Part shown: positions 23,662-35,882 of the stretch, piece after piece
Layout of the letters: every line of letters begins with the position of its first letter
How positions within the stretch are numbered: the first letter of the stretch is position 1
Assembly (NCBI RefSeq): GCF_025024155.1
Contig: NW_026251757.1
Coordinates: 224,400-288,399, forward strand
Direction: 5' to 3'
DNA length: 64,000 bases
Origin: Gamsiella multidivaricata
Taxonomy: Eukaryota; Mortierellomycota; Mortierellomycetes; Mortierellales; Mortierellaceae
Notes under the pieces: generated by a model
Seen by the model: only the letters and a program-made list of their open reading frames with translations
Database searches by the model: none
What the model was told of the DNA's origin: nothing
Program-made: the position numbers and the translations under genes

Positions 23662-25639
23662 TACTCGAACACCAAACGATCCTTTGAGTCCAATTCCTCC
23701 ATCTTCCTCTTCACTCTAACATTGTAATAACACCTGTATATTTCCTCTCGCTTTTCGCTGCATCGACTTGCATAAACATATAATGAACCATAATAAACCT
23801 CAGTTGAGAAAGGGAAAGCATCGACTCCCATTGCTTGGCTTCATAGACTGAACGCCATTTTCTTAAGAATAGAATAAAACGATAAACGGCAATTGAATCG
23901 ACTCACTCCACAATGTCGCCTTGAAAGGACGACGATGGATGAGCTCAGACGATCGGCATGTGCGTGCGAAAGCAGCGAGAGATGAATGGTCTTCACAGCA
24001 AAGTTGACCCATACCCATACTATGCCGTTGTCTCCATGCCTCCGACCTTTTCTAAATAAAAAAAAGGTTTTCCAAGTTACTAGCCCAGAGGAGTTGTACA
24101 CAAAAAAAGATTCTAGCCAACGAGCGTGCACGATTTCGCGTCTGTGACCGATGGTGCCATCCTTCCAAATCCTTGGCTCATCTCAATAAGGGACACAGTG
24201 ATTGAATTGAAATCCTTATTCATTGCGGTGGGGTGAATGTCCAAACAGTGTTGAACACCTGAATGAAGCCACGAGTGCCCAACTACTGCAGATGTCTTTA
24301 TCGGTCAAGCGTCCTTAAGGTATGAGGAAGAGAGGGGCAATAGTGCTGCACACTGGTACATAGTCCATCGTGCTGTCCCTGTCCGGGTATCTGCACACGA
24401 CGGCCACGAGTAGGTTCATTCTTCCTACTGTAGTCTTTTAATTTAACTGCGATACAGCAGCAAAATGGCACAAGATGACGCGATTTCTGGCCACAGCGAG
24501 GTGATTTCTGCACCACTTCCTGTGTCCCTCATTCAATTGTTTATTGAGTCGAATCTCCTACTTTCGTTATCGCTTTCAGTTTTCTTTAATTGAGAACGGG
24601 GCGCAAAAAGATGTTCCCAGGACCGGGGGTTTTTTTTGAGAGCGGCATAGAGATAGAAGTCTATAGAGTCCACGGCAAAACGTAGCTGCGTTTGTTCAGT
24701 CGAAGGACGACTGTATTGTGTTTTTTTATGCAACGTGCGCAAAAGTGATCAAGAGCACAATGGCACCATCCTACGAAATATGTTGAAAAGGCGTCTACGA
24801 TACCATCTGCGAACATTGCATGCGTGTTTGGGCAAACAATAAAATATCATGCTGTCTTTTTTTAAGAAACGTGTGTTCTAAAATCAATGTCGATATTCCT
24901 TTTCAGTGTTCATTGCTGTAGTAGAGTGAGCTGTCTGATTGTCTGCCGTTGCTCCCGCGGCGACCTTTTCTCTTTTTTCCACTCTCGATGGACGTCTTGA
25001 TGCTGCAAGTGCTGACTGAAAGGATGTGTGATGTGCTCAATTGGCTAAGACGCGTCAATTCCTGAGGAGTTGCAGCATGCAGGACAGCCCTCGAGACCTC
25101 TAGCAATATAAACTCTACGTTCAGCTACCATAGTTTTTTTCATCATCGTGTCTCGGTTGCCTAAGACACTCATAAAATGATTCAGTGCTTCAGAGCAACG
25201 TTGAAGCGTCTCGCGGTTATAATCGTACTCAGAGTACTTGTTCCTGGTCTTTCAAGAACAATTTGCACACTTTCTTGGAATGTTTCATTTTACAGGATTA
25301 GAAATTGGCACTACCCCTGTAAATGCAAAATGACCAAACAGGGAGTGATCTCTTGCATCCCCGCAATCACGCCCATCGCGACTCTGAGCATCTCGACAGA
25401 AAACCGCAGGAAAGCAAATCCACCAGGGAGCCGCGCTGGATCCGACGCACATCATCACCGACCGGGCTTGCATCCTCGACCAGCCCGACAGGTTCGCCAT
25501 CTCCGCTCGCCATCACGGATACCGTCGCAGCCTTGTCTGCATCCGTCGGATCCGTCTCTCCTCCGCTCGCTAACTGCATAACTGTCCGCACAGCACAACC
25601 TCATCTGGCTCAGGCAGGACCAACTTTAAAAATACTATC
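23662..25639. other. Intergenic, about 2 kb without a supported gene
   Basis: Contains the bZIP 3' UTR (AATAAA-like ATAATAAACC near 23,790) and, near its end, a GC-richer stretch (25,320-25,600) open in several frames. That stretch may be the 5' UTR or an unrecognised upstream exon of the Gln-rich gene that follows. Confidence 0.45.
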
Positions 25640-25717
25640 ATGCAGCAGCAGCCCCCACACCATTTCCCGGCTATGACGCCGCTGCAACAGCAACAGTTGC
25701 TCCAACAGCAGCAACAG

Positions 25718-25751
<34 letters not shown>

Positions 25752-28700
25752 AGCAGCAACAGTACCAGCAGCAACAACAGATGCTGCTCCAGCAGATGCA
25801 GCAGAAACAGTTCCAACAACAGCAGCAACAACAGCTACTGCAGCAGCAGCAACGCGCGGCTGCGATGAAAAATCAGTCTCCACAGCAGCAGCAACAGCAG
25901 TTCCAGCAGCAGCAGTTCCAGCTCCAGCAGATGCAATTGCAGCAGCAACAACAGCTCCTCCAACAACAGCAGCTTCAGCAACAGCAATTACATCACCAAA
26001 TGATGGCCCGACCACCAGGGATCATGCAGCAGCAGCCCCAGTTACAACAACCGCCAGTACCAGTACCGGTGCCAGTACCGATGCCGCTCCAGATGCAGCA
26101 GGGACCGATCTCGGGCCCACAACAGATGCAGAACAACCTGGTCCTTCAGCAGCAGCAACAGCAGCAGCAGCGAATGTTGGCGCAGATGCAGCAGCAACAG
26201 CAACAGCATCTTCATCTGACGCACGCGGGTAAGCCGCGTCCCAATGGATTTCCAGCAGTGCCCGGAGTCACAGGAGTACCGGGCGCACCTGTCATGGCAG
26301 GGATGCCAGGGGTGCCGGGGATGTCAGGGATGTCAGGGATGTCAGGGATGCCAGGGATGCCAGGAATATCGGCGATGCCAGGAATACCGGCGACGCCAGG
26401 AATGCCGGGGATGTCGGGAATTCCAGCGATGCCAGCGATGGCGGGAGTGGGAGTCCAGGGTGGGTCAGCGATACAGGGGATGCCGACCATGTCGACCATG
26501 CCAACCATGCCAACAATATCAACCATGCCGGGTTTACCAGGGGGTACCGTGCGCCCACGACCGCCAATGATGCCCAATGGGATGCCTACACCCTCAATAT
26601 CGAAAAAGACGTTCGAGATGGACATTGATAAGGAGGTCTTTCAGGCTGTAAATGCACACGAACAGCCTTTTACGGTTAATTGATGATGATCTCTTGTGGG
26701 ACATTTAGGATAAGGCCTCATCTAACAGTTTCTATTTTGTTTTTTTATTTCATGTCTGAAGCTGCTTGAACTGAACAAAGAGCTGATCTGCGTATGCATT
26801 GACTACCAAAACAGCAACCTGACTTCGGATCCTGATTTTCAAAAGTAAGTAATAAGCTGATGGCAGCAAAGTATGAAATTGCGCAGGAACGTGAGTTCAC
26901 GAATCTGATGTCATGCGCATTTATACTGGCGAACTTTCAGGTACCAGGTCCGACTTCAGAGTTTGTTGTCATATCTCGCGACATGGTCAGAAATCAGTAA
27001 AACTATACCAGTAAGTGCGCTTGAAAATCCCGCTGGGAACCGCAGAGGAGTGCATCGACGCGTGATTTTGACCATCGAGTATCAATGGTTGTAGCTATCC
27101 AACGAGCCTCCACCAAAACCTGATCTGTCGCCACTCCCGCCAGCGCGTTTCCCTTCTGCAGCAAGGGCAATGGTGGCTCTTCCCAAAGTAGCGGTCGCGT
27201 TCGCAGCGGCACAGAAGGCGATCAAAGAAAAGGCGGCAGAGTCAACAAAGGCAGCAACCCCAGCAACTCCGGCAACTCCGGCGACTCCAGTAACTCCTAC
27301 AGCGAAATCAGAGGCGACCTCAGCTCCTTCGCCTACTAGTAGTATCGGAGCAAGCATTGCGACTGCATCTGCACCTACCACGACTTCTACCGTCCAGAGC
27401 TCGGTGGGACCATCAGTCCCTGCAGTAACAACTGCTGTCAGCACAACCGCACCAATTGGCAGCACACTCATGTCACCAGCACCTCATGTTGCGCCGAACA
27501 CTGGAAGTCAGGCGGGTACACCGCTATTGCAACGAGCCCCTACAAATACGAATCCACAGCAGCAACTGGATCAGCAGAATACGCAGCAAGGCGCGCAGAT
27601 GCAGGCTGGCACGTTGAACTCCCTCACGGCGCCTTCTCCTGTGTCGACTTCTATACCCTTGGCAGCCTCATCAATGCTATCATTCCCCCCCACACAGCCA
27701 CAATCCACCCCAGCATCGGCGCCACTCCAGTCACCAACGGTTGCTTCGACTCTCACGACACAGAGCCCAGTCGTGGGTACAAGTACCGACATCTCCTCAG
27801 CCTCAGGAACATCCGTGCCGGCTATTCAGGGAACCGATTCTCCAGTATCCAAGGCATCAGTATCATCGGCACCAACTCCTGTGACAGCTTCATTACCCAA
27901 CGGAGTCGTGGGAGCGGTCAGGATTCAAACAGGATCGGTCTCGGCTCAGTCTTCACCAACGCTCGGTGGATTTGCGCATCTTAAACAAGGAGGAGGGAGT
28001 GCCGTCAACAGTCCTGCGCTGACTCAGTCCCAAGCACAGACACCTGCTTCGCCCCTTGGCATTGTCGCCGGATCTCCAGCACAACAGCAGTCTCTCCTTC
28101 AGCAGCAGATGCACAACCTTCAGCAGAGTAATAACGGGAGCAGGCATAGCTCGCCGCTGGTGTCGCATCAGATGCTGCCACAGCGCACAGGAACAGGATC
28201 GGTAACGTCTTCGCCGAGCGTATCGCATGCTGCTATCCCAATGTCGTCTCAACAACCTGATACCACAGGTGCACAACGGGTCGCGTCGCCGGCACCCATG
28301 GCCGCTTCTTCTGCGGCACAACTTGGATCCCCGACCGTTAGCCTAGCATTCGCACAGCCATTCCATGCGCACACTCCCAGTCCTACAATGGGGCAACCAC
28401 GACCATCCGCACCCACGATGATGTCCACCGCAGGGTTACCTATGGGCACAACACCAGGACAGATGGGACAGATGCCACAGCAGCAAACTATGCTGATGGG
28501 AATGCCGATGGCGATGGGGATGGGAATGGGGATGCCTTTGGGTATGAATATGGCGCAACCGGTGGGCATGCCTATGGGCATGGGTATGAACCCTATGGCT
28601 CAGTCGATACCAATGTCGATGCCTATGCAGATGCCGATGCATGTGCCGATTGGGATGTCTGCACCGATGCAGATACCTATGACGGGGAAGCATATGTTGG

Positions 28701-29683
28701 GCGGTGCGCAGGGTGGGGTGCAGATACAGCTTGGACCGCATCAGCAGCATCAGATGAGTCAGTTGCAGTTGCACATGATGCAACACCAGCAACAGCAGCA
28801 GTGGCAGCAACAAGCACAGCAACAACAGGCGATGATGCAACAGCAACAGCATATGCTGCAGCAACAACAACAACAGCAGATGAATCAGCGTCCCCCAAGT
28901 CGACAGAACAGCCCAATGATGAGTCCTGGACGCGGAAGCCCCGCTATGTTCAGTCCTACTTCTATGATGACCCCTCAACAGCAGCAATTACAGCAGCAAC
29001 AGAGTCAAGGACCCAGTCGTTCAGGATCTATGGACCTAAGTTCCGGAAACAATAACATGATGGGAAGCAGTGGTAGCCAACAAGGCTCGCCCGCACTTGC
29101 AGCTCGTCTTGGGATGCATTCACTTCCCGGATCAAGATCCGGATCTGTCGACTTTTCTCAACAGCAGCAGCAGTCGCAACCAACACCGCAGCAACTCCAA
29201 TCTCCACAATCGGGATCGGGGGCCACACCCACTGGCATGTCCTTCGCCACTAACAGCAGTGCCAATAACCAGAGTAGTTTACAGAGCACGCCCACCCTCG
29301 GGCATAACAATCTCAGCAGCGCCATGGGCGGAAGTAACACGAACGACAGTGCTGCGAACACACCTGTCACTGGCGGAAATGTTGGGTTATCAGAGCTTGA
29401 GAACAGTTCGACAATGAATGCTGGAGATGAGGGCGAGGACATGTTGAATTTGGATATGATCGAGATGGATATGACGATGAGCCATGATTTGTACGGATCA
29501 GGCGAGTCTGGGAATAACAGCGGTGGTAATGACAACGGCGGTGGATACGGAGATGGCCAGCATCAACAGCATCAACAAGAAGGCCAGCAGCAGGAGCAGC
29601 AGGGGCTAGAAGGGTTGGAGATGGACTGTGCGGTCAATGAGGAAGACGAGGACGATGTCATGAATGGATTTTTGAACCTGTAG
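25640..29683 (+). CDS. Large Gln-rich protein with internal SS18/SSXT (SNH) domain; putative SWI/SNF co-activator
   Basis: Exons 25640-26674, 26762-26844, 26941-27010 and 27095-29683 join in phase to 1258 residues. The first donor (GTTAAT at 26675) is uncertain; GTAAAT at 26648 is also in phase. Residues 1-210 are almost pure Gln/Leu/Met; a collagen-like MPGMSG repeat follows. The SSXT signature is assembled across exons 2 and 3 (about residues 346-396): LLELNKELICVCIDYQN, then FQKYQVRLQSLLSYLATWSE, matching the SS18/GIF pattern of 'DEN..LI..I.DYQ' and 'YQ..L..NL.YLA'. The rest is Thr/Ser/Pro-rich, then Met/Gly/Gln-rich, ending acidic (NEEDEDDVMNGF). Known role of SS18 family: BRG1/SWI-SNF-bound co-activator. 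The ATG at 25640 is the first in frame with the Gln tract. Confidence 0.7.
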
Positions 29684-29777
29684 AACCTTCATCTCTGCTT
29701 TTTTTTTTTCTTATTCTTATTGCCGATAGCTCGATTTTTGACCAACTACAAATGTACAATAGTAAAGAAAAAAAATA

Positions 29778-30586
29778 TTTATTTGTCGACTGGTCGGAAA
29801 ATAATCCTCGCGAACATTGTGATGCAGATCTGTCCGCCAATGGCTACATGGTCTTGGTCCTGGCTATTGCCTTCGGACTTAAAGCTGCCGATGATACTGC
29901 GTGCAAGTCTGACACCAGAGTGCTCCAAATGGAGCTATGCGCACAGCAGCACCATCCTTAGTCATGCAGCTGTGCAGTAGGCCCGCAACATGCTCACTCC
30001 ATCAGTCATGCAGACATCTGTTGTAGTAAAGTAACGTCCTGCTCCAGCGCCTTTTCTGTCGCGGCCGGAAACGTAACCCATGCATACCACATCCCTCTTT
30101 TTTTCTTTCTGTCCCCAGGTGCGCTGCACTGCTTCAACGCCCGCTTAGTCCTGTTCTCTTAAGGACAAGGTCCGCGGACGGAACTCGCACCAAATGCGAA
30201 CCTGATGGGCACAACCGAGACAGCACCTCCGCCTCTGCCCATCGACTACAGTTCGCAGATAGACTTTGTTAGCTCGTCATCAGCCTTGACGGAGAGCCAT
30301 CTCCACCCAGTTAGGCAGATGAACAGGTGCACGGGTGTGCAGAAGCCGGTCTTCGTTTCGTACTTTCTACTCGAGCATCTACGCTATTTTTAGAGGTGAA
30401 ATTCAGGTCCATTGCCGCTGTGCGCACAGCTCCATTTGGAGCACTCTGGTGTCAGACTTGCACGCAGTATCATCGGCAGCTTTAAGTCCGAAGGCAATAG
30501 CCAGGACCAAGACCATGTAGCCATTGGCGGACAGATCTGCATCACAATGTTCGCGAGGATTATTTTCCGATCAGTTGACAAATAAA
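29778..30586. mobile_element. Inverted-repeat element with 174-bp near-identical arms
   Basis: The left arm 29778-29951 and right arm 30413-30586 are reverse complements with four mismatches in 174 bp, all transitions, around a 461-bp core. The ends begin TTTATTTGTC(G/A)ACTG. No clear target-site duplication is seen. The arm is open in one frame and includes ANGYMVLVLAIAFGLKAADD, which resembles the C-terminal part of Ulp1-type (C48) cysteine peptidases with the DCG motif replaced; this similarity is weak. The core has no gene. It looks like a non-autonomous fold-back/MITE-type element or a very recent inverted duplication. Confidence 0.65.
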
Positions 30587-30796
30587 CTAGTACTTTCAAA
30601 TATTGTCAGAAAATCAATGTATTTGCAAGGCGAGTAAAATAAGCGATCTAACAATACTATATAGTTTGGTCGACCGAATAATCAAGGAAAGAGGAGGAAT
30701 CTCGTTAGAGGTTTGTTCTTTCAATTGTCTGCAGAGTAAATGAAACAAAGATGACATTATATCCTGTGTTCAAAGAGGTTGACAACGTACCTTCGT

Positions 30797-31784
30797 TTAC
30801 TTCTTGGCAACAGCAGCCTTGGCCTTCTTGGTGCCACGGAGCTTCTTGCTGCGGTTCTTGCGTTCCTTGCGCTGCTTGCGGGAGGCCTTCTTGATCTCCA
30901 TGAGGCCGTGCTAAATTAATGAGATGTTTAAAGAGAGGAAGAGGACGTGTGTTCAGTCGAAAGGGTAGTGCATAGAGACAGTGAAATGGTGACACTGTGA
31001 AAAGTGTTCCCCTGATGCACCGTAACTCCAGAAGCAGCAGACACTGTGTTTGTAGTTCTGGCGTAAAGAAGGATTGTCTGAACATAAGCGCCATTCCGAT
31101 GAGTTAGGTCCTGTTCATTCTCATGTGCCTTTCCGCGCTTCGCTCATCGCTGAGTTCCCATAACTGTAAAAGTCCTTGGAGCATAGTTTCCAATGCTTTG
31201 CCGGCATTTCCAGTGTCCATGCTGGTACCGTAATTGCTCCTGCATATCCAGTACCGTTCTCCTTCCTTTGCCTTTCCTATAATCGTCCTTTGTCCGATCC
31301 TGTATGGTTTTTTTACGCGCGAAGCCGCCCTAACAAAAGGACGGCTCGGCTCGTTGCTTGCTTGTTTAGTTGGTAAGATACATACACGAACAAGGCGGTA
31401 CTTGGGCTCGAACTTCTTGGCAGACTCCAAGTTATCGTAGATCAAAGCAAAGCCAGTCGACTTTCCACCACCGAACTGGGTACGGAAACCAAAGACGAAG
31501 ACAACCTCCTTGTCAACCTTGTACATCTTCGCGAGCTTCTCGCGGAGCTCGTCCTTGGAGATGTTGGCGCGGGCGGGGTGGATGATATCCACGACCTATC
31601 AATTCGAGGTAGACAAATGCAATTGTATTAAGTGGCGTTGTCCTGATCGCGGTTATTGTTGGTGTAGCTGCGGTTGCAGGTTGGATCGTTGGTCATCGTG
31701 TGGTGGCGCGTTTACCATTTGCTTTCTGGCCAAAAGGCGGTTGGTCAAGAACTTGCGGGTTCTGATGGTAGCAGTGGAATCAGC
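30797..31784 (-). CDS. RPS24: 40S ribosomal protein eS24
   Basis: Three coding exons are clear: 31784-31716 ([20 protein letters not shown]), 31595-31386 ([40 protein letters not shown]) and 30910-30797 ([20 protein letters not shown], Lys-rich tail). All join in phase 0. The match to eS24 covers its whole length (131 residues counting Met). The first visible exon begins at residue 2, so the initiator ATG must lie alone in an upstream exon, as in vertebrate RPS24. Candidates where ATG directly abuts a GT are 32247-32245 (GTATTG) and 32002-32000 (GTGTGA); I cannot choose. Known role: small-subunit protein needed for pre-18S rRNA processing and translation. Confidence 0.92.
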
Positions 31785-32775
31785 CTATTGGTGGAGTGTG
31801 CCCGAAGGAAAAGATGGGAGTTGTCAGTGACCGCAGCGTCATAACGACCACATGGTTCATTTCTGATTGATCCCTCCTGTGTCCATATATCGCGCTCAAA
31901 ACGGTTGTTCGATTCCTAGCCCCTCGCCAATGTATCGATAAACACAGCGAGTCAAATCCCCATTGCATTGTTGAAGTTCGGTCCAATCCGAGTTCACACC
32001 ATGCATCCGTCCTGCCATCATGCTCCCCCGCTTCCAACATGCATCGAATCTCTGCCTGAGCCCTCTGTCCGTCCGATGCGATTGACTAATGATCCTGCTA
32101 TGAACGATACACATCCGTCCATATAAGCTGAATAGCATGATATCCTGATCGATGGTTGCCATTACTTTAGGTCGGTTGCCACTCCTCCATGGATGTGTTC
32201 CCCTTGGCCCTCTTCCAATCCTGTGTGACTGTCCGGTTCAATACCATTTTTGATCAAAAGAGGAAGATTTCCGTTTGCAGCTCCGAGATACGATTTTGAG
32301 GACCAAGATGTGAACAGTGGCTTGTGGTCTTCTTTCTCCCCAGTAGAACAATCGTGTACAAATAGGGTACAAATGGGGTACAGGCGCATTGGGCCTTCCT
32401 TCTTTAATTGAAGTTGGATTCCTCAATCGTTCGATTGATAAGAGTGAGTGGAGTCATAATTGTTGATTGACTACATGGCGTGCGGGAAACTGAGAAAAAT
32501 TAAGTGTGAGGAGTGATAGTCTATGGCACCCAGGATAAATGGTATTCAAGACGCGTAAAACAAATAAGCACAGTACACCATCAAATTATTGAACACATCT
32601 CATTCAGTCCTTAATCGGCACTATCCTGATATGCATTGATAAATTCGACAATTGACAATTGACGCACTGGACAAGAAAAGATACGGATATGTTTTGCAGA
32701 GAGAACAAAGAAAAAAAGCAGACACTTTTTTCCTTTGTTCTCCTTCCTCAAGGCCTATTTTTATTCAGAGACAAT
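31785..32775. other. eS24 upstream region with unresolved first exon
   Basis: Lies between eS24 and the 3' end of uL22, both on the minus strand. It should contain the eS24 promoter, 5' UTR, ATG-bearing exon and first intron. No other gene seen. Confidence 0.5.
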
Positions 32776-33863
32776 CTAAGCACGACGGGCACGGGCAGCG
32801 AGCTGGCGAGCGTTCAGCTTGGGCTTCTTGGCCTCAACCTCACGCTTGACAGCCTCGTTCTCCTCAGCGAGAATAATCTCGATGTGGCAGGGAGACGACA
32901 TGTAGGGGTTGATGCGACCGTGAGCACGGTAAGTGCGGCGGCGCTGGCGGGGAGCCTGGTTGACCTGAATGTGCTTGATGACGAGAGCATCCTGGTCCAA
33001 GCCCTTAACCTATTTTTTTATTTCGCAGAGGTGAGGAAATGGTGTGAAATGGGAAGGTCAGAAAACTTGAAGTGAAAGTATTTTTGAGGCCCTGAGAGTA
33101 CATGCGGCGCTATGCGAAATGGCAATTTGTAGTGCGTAAGCGCTGTTGTTTGTCGTTCCAATTGCTGGACAAGTGCTGATATGCCGACATCCTTTTTTAA
33201 AAATATGACACAAAAGTAAGGTTGATCCTGAATGCCAATTGTCGATTCCTCTGTATCAATTTTTTCCCAGTGGCCCTAGTAAGAATTGTTGTTGTTGACC
33301 TTGGCTTCAAAAGCAAAACTTCCTCGTCCTGGTGTCCAGTATCCCGACTCCATCATCAGCAACCAAAACTTACGTCGGCGTTGGACTCGGCGTTCTTGAG
33401 CAAGTCCTTGACGAACTCGACAGACTTGACGGGCCAGCGGGCCATGGTCATGCCAAAGGGCTTGGCCTGAGCAGTGCGACCGATACCGCCGTTGAAGCGA
33501 CGGAAGGGAATGGCCTGCTTGTGGTCCTTGACGGCCTCGAGGTAGGTGAGGGCCTTCTTCAACTTCATGCCGGAGATCGCAGCAGCGACCTCACGGGTGT
33601 TCTTGAAGTGAACACGGAGGTAGGAGCCGCGAGACAAGGCAGCTATTGTTCGCAAAACAAGTTGACAGTTGATAGTTGGATCCGTATTAGTTATGTGTAC
33701 TCCTCTGGGATCAATTTTGGTAATTTGAGTCGGTGATTCCTCGCTTCCTTCTTCTGTCCTTGACCGAGCGAGTCTATATGCATCCTGCTATAGTTGCGTT
33801 CCAAATCATCGTCGTTCACTTACTCTTCGAGCTGTTGGCAGGGGTGGCAGCGTATCTCACCAT
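32776..33863 (-). CDS. RPL17: 60S ribosomal protein uL22 (L17)
   Basis: Exons 33863-33824 ([13 protein letters not shown]), 33642-33374 and 33009-32776 join in phase to 180 residues, the usual length. Landmarks: [38 protein letters not shown], then [20 protein letters not shown], the conserved beta-hairpin that lines the peptide exit tunnel, and [15 protein letters not shown]. Introns are 181 and 364 nt with GTAAGT donors. Known role: large-subunit protein at the tunnel constriction and part of the nascent-chain exit surface. Same strand as eS24 but clearly a separate transcription unit. Confidence 0.96.
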
Positions 33864-34644
33864 TTTGTCCTACGAAAGCACGAGTAAAAAGGAAGGACAG
33901 CCTGGTTAGATTTCTGGTGATGTGATATCTCTCAACCTGGCTCCACATCCTGCCAATCGTTGTCTCCTGGAAAAAAAGGTCGAGCTGTAGTCCAAGGGAT
34001 CAAAGTTCTGTCCTGTAACATCGATCTGTTGCGATTCCGTTGAGGGCTGAAGGCCATGCGTCAGCGATTCTCGATGCAGGCCTGTTGATGCATAGTTTCC
34101 CCTTGCGACTCGCTTGAAACAGTTTTGTTGGGTTCGCAAGGTGCCGATTCTGACGCACAAGTACGTGCTGATGTGTTGCAGAGGGTCAGATGTCTGTGTC
34201 GGCATGCATTCTCGATCGCCGCCTGTCAAAAAACTTGACAGTGCATATGTCCTGAATAACGTCCCTCAAAAATGTTCCAGTCGGTCAGTTGGCGATTCCT
34301 GTAGTCCTTTGCGGTGTTGACTCGATGGATGGGTATCTGGCCGTGGCGAGGATGGTTGGATGCATAGTGCCGATCATGGATGTCCCGCTCCCTTTCAATT
34401 GGATGTGACTGAGCCCTGTAAGTCTCTACCTTTGGATTAGAGATAGAGGAAAGAAGGATCGAGCGGAGCAGTCCGCGCAGGGCAATAAAATCGAATCCAG
34501 CCCAGAGCAATTAGACCGTGGCTTTTTGAAGTCTGCAGAAAGTGAACCGCGCTGTGTGGTTCATCACAACGACGACGCGACTCATCCTCTACCAAACGCA
34601 ACGGACACTCAACAACGCGGTAACAACAAGGACCAGTATCAAGT
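33864..34644. promoter_or_regulatory. Divergent promoter region between uL22 and Med27
   Basis: About 780 bp separate the two divergent start codons. No TATA box or repeated operator is obvious, and no additional gene is supported. Confidence 0.35.
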
Positions 34645-35830
34645 ATGGCAGGGACAGAGGACCTTCAGGCTGCTCTCGAAAAGAATCAGAATGCACTTCA
34701 GGACATCGAACACATGATCACCTCTGTATGTAAATCCAGAACTCTTAGACAAGTTATACGAAGCATAGGACTTGGAACCATATCCTAGACCCTATCCATT
34801 GACCACTATTGCACAACTGAATAGCTGAATGATGTGCGCTCGTCTGTTCACCATGTGTTTCATATCCTGCAAGGACGTACAGGTATCGTCAAGGAACATT
34901 GGATATTGACCAAAGAGTAACTAAAGATCCCAAGAACAGTTCTGACCAGCGGTATCTTTATTATTATTGTTACTTAGAACTTGAATCAGGAGCCGCGTTT
35001 CGGGAACATGCAAGATTCACATACAGTGCTTTAGAATGCCTTGCAAAACTGGCCATTGGCTCGGACGGTATGTTTAGATTGCTCTCAGTAATCAATTGGA
35101 GGACTATCACCTGGAGACAGATCAACGATGCTGTCCTCGTCAATATCTGACAAGTCCCGTCTCCCGTGTCTTACTTGGATTGACTTCTAGGTGTTTTGAA
35201 CGACATTCAGGCAGTCGAACTTCCCAAGCTCCAGGGACCATCGCCAATGTACGTCGCTATTTTGATAGTCTCATTATACGGAACAGAGTTGTACTTGAAG
35301 CAATTGAACTGGGTCACTCATCTCCGGAATATTTGGACCTAAATCAATCAGATCACTCGAAACCAAGCAAAAAGAGGCACAGCAAGGGGAAAAAACAATC
35401 ACAGGGTATATTTGTTGTCTATATGGCATGCATTTTATCAGATCGACTATCGCTTTTTCAATGCCATTTCCTGTTTTTGACTGATTATTGAATGATATAT
35501 AGGTTGAGACGGGTATTACCTGGGGAGACTGGCGGAACAATAGTCGAACAGAAGAGTCAGGAGTATCACAAGTATGAGATGAGTGAACGATCTGTGTCAC
35601 TTTGCGTTTACAAGGCAGGAGCACGTTGAATACTCACTGGTGCTCCATTATGATCTTCAGTTTGTCGATAGATGACACGCTCCGATGGTTCAGCAGGGCA
35701 ACAAAGAAGTCTGGGAGAAAAGTCCATGCATCACGGCAGGATAGTCAGCCATCTATGCCTTTCTCGACAGTTAAGGTAGATCTCATACCGGATGCTACAG
35801 TCCATTGCCTAACGTCTCACACCCAGAGAG

Positions 35831-35882
<52 letters not shown>

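Noticed and set aside
25610..26015. Leu- or Ala/Val-rich minus-strand frames opposite the SS18-like gene
   Set aside because: Shadow of CAG/CAA repeats; poly-Leu and poly-Ala arise from the complementary strand.
28436..28987. His/Leu-rich minus-strand frame of 183 codons
   Set aside because: Opposite strand of the Met/Gln-rich part of the SS18-like gene.
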